NCBI GenBank assembly: GCA_049322355.1
Contig: JBMORG010000029.1
Location: 1-64,000 of the forward strand
From: 0-14-0-80-60-11 sp049322355
Lineage (GTDB): Bacteria > Desulfobacterota > Desulfobaccia > Desulfobaccales > 0-14-0-80-60-11
Direction of reading: 5' to 3'
DNA: 64,000 bases
Shown here: positions 16,931-25,187 of the stretch, piece by piece
Layout of the letters: every line of letters begins with the position of its first letter
Numbering within the stretch: the first letter of the stretch is position 1
Position numbers and translations under genes: made by a program
Notes under the pieces: model-generated
What the model saw: the letters and a program-made list of their open reading frames with translations, nothing else
Told to the model about the DNA's origin: nothing
The model's database searches: none

Positions 16931-18184
16931 TTAATGATCACACACGTTGGGCCCGTTGATTAAAGCTCCGGAAAGGTAGCCTTGAACCAAAGCTTCCGGC
17001 TCTTGATTGGGGCTGCCGGTGATCACCTTGATGCCCCTTTCTGCAAAGAGGCTAAGAGCCCGTTGGCCCATGCCGCCTGCTAAGATGAGGTTCACTCCCA
17101 GGTCCCCCAGCCAGCGGGGCAGGACTCCCGGTTCGTGAGGCGGGGGGGTATGGAGCTCTTTTCCGTTGATCAATCCCTCCTTGACCTGGATTACGGCAAA
17201 CTGTTCACAATGGCCGAAGTGATTGCACAACCTGCCCTCAGCCAATGGTATGGCCACTTTAAAAGTATTAGGGTCAGACACGATTTCCTCCGATGATAGA
17301 ATTTGTTTGGACTTTTCCACTAATTTATGGGAATGCCTCAGGCGTTCCTCCACCTCGTCCACGAGACCCCCAAGAGCCTGAATGAATCGACTGTTGTCCG
17401 CGGCTGGGGATAAGGGTTCGCCGGCGTCACCGCTCTCCACCACCCGGAGATCAAAAGGCAGGCTGCCCAGGAGGGGGACCTTCATCAAGGCCGCGGTTTT
17501 CCTGCCGCCACCCTGCTTGAAGAGGCGAATTTCTCCCCCGCAGTGCGGGCAGATCAGGCCGCTCATGTTTTCCACCAGCCCCAGAATTGGCATTTCCACT
17601 TTTCGGCAGAAATTGATGGCCTTGCGCACATCAGCCAGGGAGATCTCCTGGGGGGTGGTGACGATGACGGCCTGGACCCCGGTGATCGTCTGGGTAACAC
17701 TCAACGGCTCATCTCCGGTGCCGGGAGGGGAATCGATGACCAGGAAGTCCAACTCGCCCCAATTCACCTGGGACATGCTCTGCCGGATGTAACTGTGCTT
17801 GAGGGGGCCCCGCCAGATCACCGCCTCATCCCGATCATGCAGCAAGCACTCGATGGATACCACCTGGAGATGATCGTTATATCGGTGAGGGACCAGATGC
17901 CCCGCGGCATCCATCCGGAACCTGCCGCTGATCCCCAGCATGCGGGGGACATCCGGGCCGTGAAGGTCCACATCCAGCAATCCCACCTGATAGCCTTTCT
18001 GGGCCAGGCCCAGGGCCAGGTAAACAGCCACGCTGCTCTTGCCCACCCCGCCCTTGCCGCTCATGACCAGGAGTTTGTGCCGGATGTGCCGGAGTTGTTC
18101 CCGAAGACGGGAATCGTCTTCCCCTTCCTGGCGATGATGCTTGACGCCGCCCTGTCCGCATTGGCGGCTGTCACAAGTGCTCAT
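16931..18184 (-). CDS. Mrp/NBP35 ATPase fused to a NifX-type domain (ORP locus)
   Basis: A 417-residue protein. Residues about 30-285 form an Mrp/NBP35-type P-loop ATPase (deviant Walker A SGKGGVGKSS near 43, DVDLHGPDVP, IDSPPGTGD) with the CxxC of LICPHCGGE for Fe-S binding; these ATPases carry and transfer Fe-S clusters. Residues about 310-410 form a dinitrogenase iron-molybdenum cofactor domain (FKVAIPLAEGRLCNHFGHCEQFAVI, LILAGGMGQRALSLFAERGI). The same fusion is known from the Desulfovibrio ORP operon. The ATG at 18184 follows AAGGAG at 8 bases. A sigma-54-like promoter lies about 45-60 bases upstream. Confidence 0.88.
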   Translation of the reverse strand: MSTCDSRQCGQGGVKHHRQEGEDDSRLREQLRHIRHKLLVMSGKGGVGKSSVAVYLALGLAQKGYQVGLLDVDLHGPDVPRMLGISGRFRMDAAGHLVPHRYNDHLQVVSIECLLHDRDEAVIWRGPLKHSYIRQSMSQVNWGELDFLVIDSPPGTGDEPLSVTQTITGVQAVIVTTPQEISLADVRKAINFCRKVEMPILGLVENMSGLICPHCGGEIRLFKQGGGRKTAALMKVPLLGSLPFDLRVVESGDAGEPLSPAADNSRFIQALGGLVDEVEERLRHSHKLVEKSKQILSSEEIVSDPNTFKVAIPLAEGRLCNHFGHCEQFAVIQVKEGLINGKELHTPPPHEPGVLPRWLGDLGVNLILAGGMGQRALSLFAERGIKVITGSPNQEPEALVQGYLSGALINGPNVCDH

Positions 18185-18228
18185 GGCGAACCACTCCTTT
18201 ATTAAATTCGCTATTTCCAATTCTCAGA

Positions 18229-18244
18229 TCAAATAATGTGCCAA
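18229..18244 (-). promoter_or_regulatory. Candidate sigma-54 promoter of the Mrp-NifX gene
   Basis: The minus strand reads TTGGCACATTATTTGAT. The -24 box TGGCAC is perfect and spacing is correct, but the -12 box is TTGAT instead of TTGCW, so the near-invariant GC is GA. The sigma-54 activator is encoded just upstream, and ORP operons of Desulfovibrio are sigma-54 dependent, which supports the call. Confidence 0.45.
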
Positions 18245-18423
18245 AGGGAAATAGCTGTGACTGTGGCTCTGATCAAACAGGCAGGGGTTTGGAGGGAACA
18301 ATATGAACCCAAATTAATCTCTCAAGGGTTCAAAATGATTCCTTAGAAATTCTCTATAGCTCAATGCTACATAAACAATAGGTGTTTGACCGGATAATGA
18401 TGATGGCAATGAAAGTTATGGTA

Positions 18424-19737
18424 TTAAGAAATTGACTTTGAATTAGCTGGTGGGTTGAGTCCGAAGCGTTTTATTTTGCGGCGGAGAGTATTTTTATCGA
18501 TGCCCAGTTCCCGGGCCGTGGCCAGGCGCCGCCACTGATGGCGCTCCAGTGCTTCCCAGAGGGCCCGCTTTTCAATTTCGTTCAAAGTCAGGCCCGAGAG
18601 GGCCGGGCCAGGATGATGTTCCGGCCTCAAATGCTCCGGCAGATGCTGTGGCTGGATAAGGCCCGCAGGGCAAAGAATAAACGCGTGCTCGATGGCGTTT
18701 TCCAGTTCCCGGATGTTGCCGGGCCAATCATGGCGCATGAAGATGGCCAGGGACTCGTGACTCAATCCCAGGATTTTTTTCTCCTTCAGCTTGTTGAACC
18801 GGTCGATGAAATGTTCGGCCAACAGGGGAATGTCCTCTTTGCGTTCAGCCAGCCGGGGAAGCGTCAACTTCACCACATTAATGCGATAGAAGAGGTCCGA
18901 GCGAAAGGTGCCTTCTTCCGCCAGCCTGGCCAGGTCCTTGTGAGTGGCGGTGATAATGCGCACGTCGGCCTTAATACTCCTCGATGAACCTAACGGCATG
19001 AAGGTCCGTTCTTCCAGCACCCGGAGCAAGCGCACCTGGAGGGCCGGAGAAATGTCGCCGATTTCATCTAGAAACAGGGTGCCTTTTTCGGCCAGGGCAA
19101 AGCGGCCCAGTCTATCCTTTCGGGCATCTGTGAAAGCCCCCGCGGTGTGCCCGAAAAGTTCCGATTCCAAAAGGGTGTCGGGCAGCGCCCCGCAATTGAC
19201 CGCCACAAAAGGCCCTTTAGCCCGGCGGCTCAGGTTATGCAGGGCCCGGGCTACCAGTTCTTTGCCGGTGCCGCTTTCCCCCTGGATAAGCACTGTGCTC
19301 TCGGAGCGGGCGATTTCCGGCAGCAGGGCAAAGATTTTTTGCATCAAGGGAGACTTGGAAAGGATGTCTTCTAAACGGTATTGCCGGTAGATTTCCCGGC
19401 GCAGTTCCTCCACCAGGCTCAGATCCCGGAAGGTTTCGACCCCGCCGATGATCTTTCCGCTCTCGTCCTTGAGCAGGGCGGTGCTGACACTGATGGGAAT
19501 TTCCTTGCCGTCGGCCCGGAGGATGGCGATGGCCTGGTTCACCACGGGCTTGCCCGTCTCCAAGGTGTGCCGGAGGACACAGGCCGATTCACACACATTG
19601 GCTCGGAAAACTTCACAACACGGCCGCCCCAGGGCTTCGTCGGCCGGCAAGCCGATAATCTCCACGGCTGCCTGGTTGAAGAAAGTCACCCGCCAGTCCA
19701 GGTCAACCGTGAACACCCCGTCGGCGATGCTGTTCAG
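18424..19737 (-). CDS. PAS sigma-54-dependent activator of the ORP locus, CTG start
   Basis: A 437-residue NtrC-type regulator: an N-terminal PAS domain (about 1-110) with the cysteines of PCCEVFRANVCESACVL, an AAA+ sigma-54 interaction domain (about 135-365; GESGTGKE Walker A, FDE-type GTLFLDEIGD Walker B, GAFTDA for sigma-54 contact) and a Fis-type helix-turn-helix (TARELGIDKNTLRRKI). No ATG, GTG or TTG opens the full PAS domain; the first GTG (19716) would cut its first helix. A CTG at 19737 forms a CTGA overlap with the upstream ATPase stop, like the common ATGA coupling, so I take it as the start. Homologous activators control ORP operons in Desulfovibrio. Confidence 0.85.
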   Translation of the reverse strand: MNSIADGVFTVDLDWRVTFFNQAAVEIIGLPADEALGRPCCEVFRANVCESACVLRHTLETGKPVVNQAIAILRADGKEIPISVSTALLKDESGKIIGGVETFRDLSLVEELRREIYRQYRLEDILSKSPLMQKIFALLPEIARSESTVLIQGESGTGKELVARALHNLSRRAKGPFVAVNCGALPDTLLESELFGHTAGAFTDARKDRLGRFALAEKGTLFLDEIGDISPALQVRLLRVLEERTFMPLGSSRSIKADVRIITATHKDLARLAEEGTFRSDLFYRINVVKLTLPRLAERKEDIPLLAEHFIDRFNKLKEKKILGLSHESLAIFMRHDWPGNIRELENAIEHAFILCPAGLIQPQHLPEHLRPEHHPGPALSGLTLNEIEKRALWEALERHQWRRLATARELGIDKNTLRRKIKRFGLNPPANSKSIS

Positions 19738-20702
19738 GATGATTTCGGTCTGGGTAGGGAGGTGTGACGCGCTTCCGGCGCTGGCGCACTCCCGGTCTGA
19801 GCCAGTCTTTGCGCCATTCCTTGAGGCTTCCGCCCGTTGATCTCGCTTAGTAATCGTTCCCAGACCTCTTGGAGAAGTGCCTGTAATTTCTTGTTATGAT
19901 ACTCCATTATCGTCTTGCCTTCAACCTGAGCCCGGGTAAAGTCTTTATTAAAAGGCAAAAACCCTAAAAACCCGTACCCCATTTTGACGCAAAATTGCGA
20001 GATCTTCTCGGCGGTTTGCCAATGCAGATCGGCTTTGTTTACCAGGACCCAGACCGGCAGGCCGAAGTGCCCAGCCAGGGCCGCCACCCGCTCCAGATCG
20101 TGGTGCCCGGCGATGCTGGGCTCGGTGATGATGAGGACCGCATCGGCGTCGCCGAGAGAAGAGATCACCGGGCAGCCAATCCCTGGCGGGCCGTCGGTGA
20201 GTATCCAGGATTTGCCTTGTACCTCCGCCAACCGCCGGGCCTCCCGGCGGGCCAGGCTTACCAGCTTGCCGGAATTTTCTTCGGCAATTCCCAGCCGGGC
20301 ATGCACTAAAGCCCCGAAGCGGGTATCGGATACAAACCACTCGCCGCAAAGATTGTCTGGAAAATCAATCGCGCCGGCAGGACACAGATACCAGCAGACG
20401 CCGCAGCCTTCGCAGAGCAGGGGATTTATAACCAGAGACTCGCTGATGGCCCCAAACCGGCACCAATGGAGGCATTCGCCGCATTGTACACAGCGGTCGG
20501 CATCGATGACCGCCTTGTGCCCCGCATAAAAATCGTGTCTCTCCCGGACTTCGGGGCGGAGCAGGAGATGCAAATCCGCCGCGTCCACGTCAGCGTCGCA
20601 GATCACCTTTTCTGGAAGCAGGGCCGCCAGGGCGCCCACCAGGCTGGTCTTTCCCGTGCCGCCTTTGCCGCTCAGGACCACCAGTTCACGTATATCACGC
20701 AT
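19734..20702 (-). CDS. MinD-type ATPase with ferredoxin insert (ORP locus)
   Basis: A 322-residue P-loop ATPase of the MinD/ParA family (deviant Walker A VVLSGKGGTGKTS near residue 10; DADVDAADLH; TDGPPGIGCPVISS) with two [4Fe-4S] motifs inserted after strand 2 (CVQCGECLHWC about 71-81, CEGCGVCWYLC about 98-108). Pairs of such ATPases are part of the ORP gene set in sulfate reducers and are thought to help assemble the metal cluster. Its partner is at 20961-21797. The C-terminal tail after about residue 290 is poorly conserved in appearance. Its stop overlaps the CTG start of the activator gene. Confidence 0.87.
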   Translation of the reverse strand: MRDIRELVVLSGKGGTGKTSLVGALAALLPEKVICDADVDAADLHLLLRPEVRERHDFYAGHKAVIDADRCVQCGECLHWCRFGAISESLVINPLLCEGCGVCWYLCPAGAIDFPDNLCGEWFVSDTRFGALVHARLGIAEENSGKLVSLARREARRLAEVQGKSWILTDGPPGIGCPVISSLGDADAVLIITEPSIAGHHDLERVAALAGHFGLPVWVLVNKADLHWQTAEKISQFCVKMGYGFLGFLPFNKDFTRAQVEGKTIMEYHNKKLQALLQEVWERLLSEINGRKPQGMAQRLAQTGSAPAPEARHTSLPRPKSS

Positions 20703-20749
20703 CTCAAATTTCCCTTTACGGCAGTCTGGCCTGGTTAGACCATTCCAGG

Positions 20750-20923
20750 TTAATAGCCCACTTCACCCTGGTATTCTGCATAAGTGAGTTCTTTTTTCAG
20801 CCACTCGTTTTGTTTCTCCAATTCCTCCACCCGTTTTATGAGCCAATCCACGTCTTCACGGCTCAACCGGCCCAAGTCCTGGGCCAGTTTGTCCTTAATC
20901 TTGGAGATCCTGGGGTCAGTCAT
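20750..20923 (-). CDS. Small coiled-coil protein between the MinD-type ATPases
   Basis: A 57-residue protein (MTDPRISKIKDKLAQDLGRL at its start, VEELEKQNEWLKKELTYAEY near the end) that is predominantly helical with heptad-like spacing. A very strong AAGGAGG lies 8 bases before the ATG. It fills the gap between the two MinD/ferredoxin ATPase genes with the same orientation, so it is probably translated from the same mRNA. Small proteins occur at this position in ORP loci, but I do not recognise this one; it could be an adaptor between the two ATPases. Confidence 0.78.
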   Translation of the reverse strand: MTDPRISKIKDKLAQDLGRLSREDVDWLIKRVEELEKQNEWLKKELTYAEYQGEVGY

Positions 20924-20960
20924 CTGCGGCCTCCTTGTAGTTCAGTTATTGGCTCACCAA

Positions 20961-21797
20961 TCAGTGCATGCCTTGCTTAAGTTTGGCATGCAGATCTCCC
21001 ATCAGGCGCCGCCACCGAGGTAGTTCGTCAACCAACAAGCCGCCCTGGGCATAGACTTCAGCCGCCTCCCGGTCAAAGGGAATTTCCAGTAAAATCGGCA
21101 CGTGTTCGCGACCCGCATATTCGTGGACCCGCTGGTCCCCCAAATCGGACCGGTTGATCACCAGGCCGCAAGGGATATTTAACTGTCTGGACATGCCCAC
21201 CGCCAATTCTAGATCGTTCAGCCCGAAGGCCGTGGGTTCTGTAACCATGATGGCGTAATCACTGCCCCACATGGTAGTCACCACCGGGCACGAAGTGCCA
21301 GGGGGCGCATCTATGATAGTCAACCCCTGGCGTGGGGCCTCCTGCTTTACCCGGCGGATGAGGGGCGGGGCCATGGCTTCCCCCACCCGCAGCCGGCCAT
21401 GAGCGAATGAAATCTTGCCTAGGATGCCTGTTTGCACTTGTCCTACCAGGCGCCTGCGGGAAAGCACCGCAGCTTCCGGGCAGACCAGGAAACATCCTCC
21501 GCAGCTATGACATAATTCCGGAAAGGTGAGGGCAGTTTCGGGAAGGACGGCTATGGCATTGAACTGGCAGATTTCTTGGCATTTGCCGCACAAGGTGCAT
21601 CTGGCTGCATCGATTTCCGGCACCTCCACTTCAAATGCCAAACTTTGGGTGATTTCCGGGTGGAGGAAGAGGTGAGCGTTGGGTTCCTCCACGTCGCAAT
21701 CGAGAAAATACACCGGTTCGTCCATAGCCACCGCCAGATTGGTGGCGATGGTGGTCTTGCCGGTGCCGCCTTTGCCACTGGCTACAGAAATAATCAT
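20961..21797 (-). CDS. MinD-type ATPase with ferredoxin insert, partner
   Basis: A 278-residue ATPase of the MinD family starting MIISVASGKGGTGKTTIATN, with DCDVEEPNAHLFL, two ferredoxin motifs (CTLCGKCQEIC about 68-78, CHSCGGCFLVC about 97-107) and IDAPPGTSCPV. It is paralogous to the ATPase at 19734-20702. In sulfate reducers the two proteins belong to the ORP set. The start follows AAGGTG. It lies 16 bases after the NifX-zinc ribbon gene, so the genes from 22380 down to 18424 probably form one operon. Confidence 0.88.
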   Translation of the reverse strand: MIISVASGKGGTGKTTIATNLAVAMDEPVYFLDCDVEEPNAHLFLHPEITQSLAFEVEVPEIDAARCTLCGKCQEICQFNAIAVLPETALTFPELCHSCGGCFLVCPEAAVLSRRRLVGQVQTGILGKISFAHGRLRVGEAMAPPLIRRVKQEAPRQGLTIIDAPPGTSCPVVTTMWGSDYAIMVTEPTAFGLNDLELAVGMSRQLNIPCGLVINRSDLGDQRVHEYAGREHVPILLEIPFDREAAEVYAQGGLLVDELPRWRRLMGDLHAKLKQGMH

Positions 21798-21813
21798 TCA
21801 GCACCTTATTGCT

Positions 21814-22380
21814 TCACACCCGCTCCATAATCTGACTGCAAAGGGGGCACCTCACTTGCACGCAAGGGATGCCTTGTTCATGAGGGATCCTGATGCCGCA
21901 GGCCGGGCACTGGCAGAACCCGCCCGGACCCAAACCCTGTTCCGGCGGGGAACTGGATGGGCTGATGTTCCTGCCCTCTCTTTTCCTTTTTCCCCGCCCG
22001 TTGCATGAAAGGCCCTTGCCTTTTAACCATCCGCCGCGGTACCGGCGCAGGCGGCAGCCTGGCAGCCAAAACTTTGGATGGTCCAGGGTATTCTGCCAGT
22101 AGGATTGCACCACTTCCTGCACCTCGCCCGCCACTCCACTGACCACGGTGAGGCCCAGGTTCTCGGCAAAACGCAGGAGATCGGGGCTCATAGCCCCGCA
22201 GATCAGAGTCTTAACTCCTTTATCGCGCAATACTTGCAGGCGCTGGGCCGCCTCCAGTTGAGGCAGAACCAGTTCCTGGCCCCCGCCCTCCTGATATGGC
22301 TCTTCCGGGAAAATTTGAATTCTGGAACACCAATTAAGCACTGGCGCCACTCTACCTCGCATGACTGGTAAGGCGATCAT
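21814..22380 (-). CDS. NifX-type domain fused to a zinc ribbon
   Basis: A 188-residue protein. Residues about 1-105 form a shortened dinitrogenase iron-molybdenum cofactor domain (IALPVMRGRVAPVLNWCSRIQIF, VKTLICGAMSPDLLRFAENLGL), residues about 110-150 are a basic glycine-rich linker, and the C-terminus carries a four-cysteine ribbon (CQCPACG, CVQVRCPLCS). The ribbon is nearly the same as the free protein at 7669-7866. It is the first gene of the ORP-like operon and follows a candidate sigma-54 promoter. Cluster binding is inferred from the family. Confidence 0.8.
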   Translation of the reverse strand: MIALPVMRGRVAPVLNWCSRIQIFPEEPYQEGGGQELVLPQLEAAQRLQVLRDKGVKTLICGAMSPDLLRFAENLGLTVVSGVAGEVQEVVQSYWQNTLDHPKFWLPGCRLRRYRGGWLKGKGLSCNGRGKRKREGRNISPSSSPPEQGLGPGGFCQCPACGIRIPHEQGIPCVQVRCPLCSQIMERV

Positions 22381-22447
22381 CTCTCTTTTTTGTAAATCAG
22401 AAAAATTGCAGGATGATTTTTTTTTTAATGTCTTTTTATTAGGCTAA

Positions 22448-22463
22448 AGCACGATGTATGCCA
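22448..22463 (-). promoter_or_regulatory. Candidate sigma-54 promoter of the ORP-like operon
   Basis: Minus strand TGGCATACATCGTGCT has GG-N10-GC with correct spacing and 5 of 6 matches in the -24 box and 4 of 5 in the -12 box. It lies about 70-80 bases upstream of the start at 22380. Confidence 0.42.
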
Positions 22464-22650
22464 ATCTCATCAAGGCGCCGTTAGCTCTCTGCAGGTTATA
22501 TACAGGGTGCAGAATGTTCCCCGATTATGCGGTTGATTATGACTAAATGAGACCCGGCAAACCTTTTCCGCCGCGCCAGTGATCACCCGGTTCATCAGGC
22601 CGCAAGCTGGTCGGCGGTTCAAGCCCGTCCCGGTCAGCTATAAAAAATAA

Positions 22651-22680
22651 CCCCCTGATTTTTCAGGGGGTTTTTGTTTG
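22651..22680 (+). terminator. Intrinsic terminator, probably bidirectional
   Basis: Stem CCCCCTGA/TCAGGGGG with a four-T loop followed by TTTTTGTTT on the plus strand. On the minus strand the same stem is followed by TTATTTTTT, so it can also end the transcript of the oxidoreductase gene that stops at 22886. Confidence 0.75.
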
Positions 22681-22885
22681 CCTGGCTTTTTTCGGTAGAG
22701 AGCAATTCAGGATGTGAGAGGTAACATTCGCATTCGGGCTCGTTGTGGCTCGATAATTATGATGACTCCCGGTTAGAGTTCATTTTGGTTCTGACCCATG
22801 CTTAGCGGGTCCTACTTTGTCATGGGCAAAAACTCGTCAAATGGTCCCCTTTTGCTGATCCTGAAAACAGAGAGGGGCATATGCT

Positions 22886-24973
22886 TCAACCGAGCTTGCT
22901 TACCCGCACAAAATGTTCTTGTAGAGCCAAGGCTCCACCGGCCTGATCCCAAATATCCAAACCTCCGGGCATGAGAGCATTGTCGGCTACCCCCTTGCCC
23001 CGGGCTCGACTTTCCGCCGGCAGGTTATGCCCAAAGCCATGGACCATGAAAACCGCTTCGGGATGCACCAGAGGAGTAACCTTGGCCTTAATGCGACCGG
23101 CATGACCGTTGCTGCTCACCTCCACCACCTCGCCGTCTTTGATTCCCAGCTCAGCCGCAACCCCATCATTAATCCACAAGACATTTTCCGGCATCAGTTC
23201 ATGCAGCAGGGGGTTGTTGACTGTATGTCCCTGGGTATGAAACGGGCAGCGCCCGAAGGTCAGGCGAAAGCTCCCCGGGCCGGGGCGAGCCGGTGGCTCG
23301 TAGACTTTGAAGGAAGGAATCTCCTGGTCCTCCCAGCGGCTGGCGCTGATTTCAATCTTGCCGGAAGGGGTTTTAAACTTCAGGTTTTCCCTGGGTTGGT
23401 AAAGGGCTTTGTCGGTAAGGGGCACCTGGCCAGTGGCTTGAAAATCATCCATAGTTATGCCGGTGCCTTCCAGTTGGTAGTTCCAGATGTCTTCAATGGA
23501 GTCAAAGGCGAGGGCCTCAATCCCCAAGCGCTTTGCCAGGCCGGTGAAAATCTCCCAATCGGCCCGGCTCTCGAAGCGGGGCTCCACCGCCCGCTGGCGG
23601 AGGAAAAAGTAAGGCTTAAGACCGTTCTTGGCGGCCAGGATGCTTTCCCGCTCCAGATACGGGGAGAGGGGTAGGACCACATCCGCAAACCAGGCGGTGT
23701 CGGACCAACTGAAGGTCACCGCCACCAGCAGGTCAAGGTTTGACCAGATGCGCTTCAAGCGTTCCGGCTCAGGAAACCCCATAAGGGGGTCATGTCGGTA
23801 GGCGATATAGGCCTTAAGGGGATAAGGGTCTTCCTGTTCCATGGCTTTGAAGGCCAGGTGCAGAAGGCCGGGACCGGCGTCGATATGGGGGTAACGCCAG
23901 CCGGCGCCGTCAGCGCGGGGCTCCTTAGGCTTAGGGACAAGGTCTACCAGCTTTTTGAGGCCCTTGCGTCCCACATCTCCCGGCTTGTTGGCCAAGGGCA
24001 GACCTCCTTTGGCCCCGATGGACCCGAGGAGGGCATTGATCAGGTAAATGGAGCGGGAGACATAAAAAGAATCCCGGTAGCGGGCCGTCATCCAACCAGG
24101 GTGCCAGATGACTGCAGGTTTGGCTTCGGCCAAATCCCGCACGAATTCAACGATGCGATGGGCTTCGATCCCGGTTTCGGCGGCGGCCCAGGCCGGGGTG
24201 TAGGGCTCCACCAGAGTCTGAAGGGTATCAAAGTCTTTTATATGCCTTTGAGCGAATTCAAGGTCATAGAGCTTTTGGGCCAGCAACTCGCGGATTACTG
24301 CCAGGTTGAGAGCATAATCCGATCCGGGCCGCACCAGGAAAAACCGGTCGGCTTTCATTGCGGACAAATTGGCCCGAATATCGATGACTGTCAGCTTGCA
24401 GCCGTTTCTCAAGGCCGCCATCAGGTCATTGGCTTCCTTTACATTAATGGACTCAAAGATATTACGGGTTTGGAGGACTACATGACGGGCATTTTTCAGG
24501 TCATAGACCAAGTCCTTACGCCCAAAGCCGAAAAGGGACTGGGCCGCGTGCATAACGTTCCGGGCACAGGAGCTGTCGTGATTGGAATAGTTTGGAGACC
24601 CGAGTCCCCGCACGAAGGCCTGGTGCAGATCCCGGAAGGGTCCGCCCCGGTCGGAGAACAAGATCGACCGCGGCCCGTGTTGGTTCATGATCTCCTTAAG
24701 TCTATCGGCAATGTAATCCAAGGCTTCATCCCAACTCACCCGGCGCCATTTCCCCTCACCGCGCTCCCCGGACCGGATCATGGGATATTGGGGCCGCTCA
24801 TCATCATTAATCAGGGCCAAACCGGCGCTGCCCCGGGCGCACAACCCTCCTTCTAAACCCGCAGCGTGGGGATTGCCTTGAATAAATTTCACGCCATGAC
24901 CATCCACTTCCACTTCGATGGGACAGCGAACGGTGCACATCCCGCAAATGCTGAACACTTTTTTCCCGGACAT
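22886..24973 (-). CDS. Molybdopterin-dependent oxidoreductase (DMSO reductase family)
   Basis: A 695-residue catalytic subunit: an N-terminal [4Fe-4S] motif (CGMCTVRC, then GGLCARG), molybdopterin domains, and a C-terminal dinucleotide-binding domain (FRLTFGRCPFHTQGHT, PLVHPEAVFMVHGFGHN). The residue at the metal position appears to be cysteine in SNHDSSCARNVMHAA, as in thiosulfate/polysulfide reductase-type enzymes. No Tat signal is visible, so it should be cytoplasmic. No Fe-S or membrane subunit gene is adjacent. The ATG at 24973 follows AGGAG at 6 bases. The substrate cannot be fixed from sequence; a sulfur compound is one possibility. The next upstream gene encodes an FmdE-MoeA fusion. 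Confidence 0.82.
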   Translation of the reverse strand: MSGKKVFSICGMCTVRCPIEVEVDGHGVKFIQGNPHAAGLEGGLCARGSAGLALINDDERPQYPMIRSGERGEGKWRRVSWDEALDYIADRLKEIMNQHGPRSILFSDRGGPFRDLHQAFVRGLGSPNYSNHDSSCARNVMHAAQSLFGFGRKDLVYDLKNARHVVLQTRNIFESINVKEANDLMAALRNGCKLTVIDIRANLSAMKADRFFLVRPGSDYALNLAVIRELLAQKLYDLEFAQRHIKDFDTLQTLVEPYTPAWAAAETGIEAHRIVEFVRDLAEAKPAVIWHPGWMTARYRDSFYVSRSIYLINALLGSIGAKGGLPLANKPGDVGRKGLKKLVDLVPKPKEPRADGAGWRYPHIDAGPGLLHLAFKAMEQEDPYPLKAYIAYRHDPLMGFPEPERLKRIWSNLDLLVAVTFSWSDTAWFADVVLPLSPYLERESILAAKNGLKPYFFLRQRAVEPRFESRADWEIFTGLAKRLGIEALAFDSIEDIWNYQLEGTGITMDDFQATGQVPLTDKALYQPRENLKFKTPSGKIEISASRWEDQEIPSFKVYEPPARPGPGSFRLTFGRCPFHTQGHTVNNPLLHELMPENVLWINDGVAAELGIKDGEVVEVSSNGHAGRIKAKVTPLVHPEAVFMVHGFGHNLPAESRARGKGVADNALMPGGLDIWDQAGGALALQEHFVRVSKLG

Positions 24974-25187
24974 AAATTTCTCCTGCTTTCTATGAAAATA
25001 GCCGGTAGGATAGACGTCCATGCCTACCGTAATTCTGGGTCCTGCTTATTACTGCTTAATGGTTGCCGTGCGCAGCCTCCATTATCTTTTCCCGGCCTTC
25101 AGCCTTATTCAAACTTCTTTTTGAGAGCTGCTTTCCAGCATTGCCGACTAACCTTCAAACAAAGTCATTTATTCAAAGGCCCCAAGA

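Larger units (their letters stand above)
22381..22885. other. Intergenic region, no gene
   Basis: These 505 bases hold the candidate sigma-54 promoter, a tRNA-like T-arm (22613-22629) and an intrinsic terminator (22651-22680). No open frame or recognisable gene was seen. The block separates the ORP-like locus from the molybdopterin enzyme cluster. Confidence 0.5.

Noticed and set aside
18424..20702. A single fused ATPase-activator protein interrupted by a frameshift
   Set aside because: It is possible if one base were wrong, but the CTGA overlap explains the arrangement without an error, and such fusions are not expected in the ORP locus.
23792..24856. A 354-codon plus-strand open frame inside the molybdopterin oxidoreductase gene
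   Set aside because: High-GC codon bias leaves the complementary strand open. The minus-strand frame has clear enzyme motifs throughout, and the antisense product has none.
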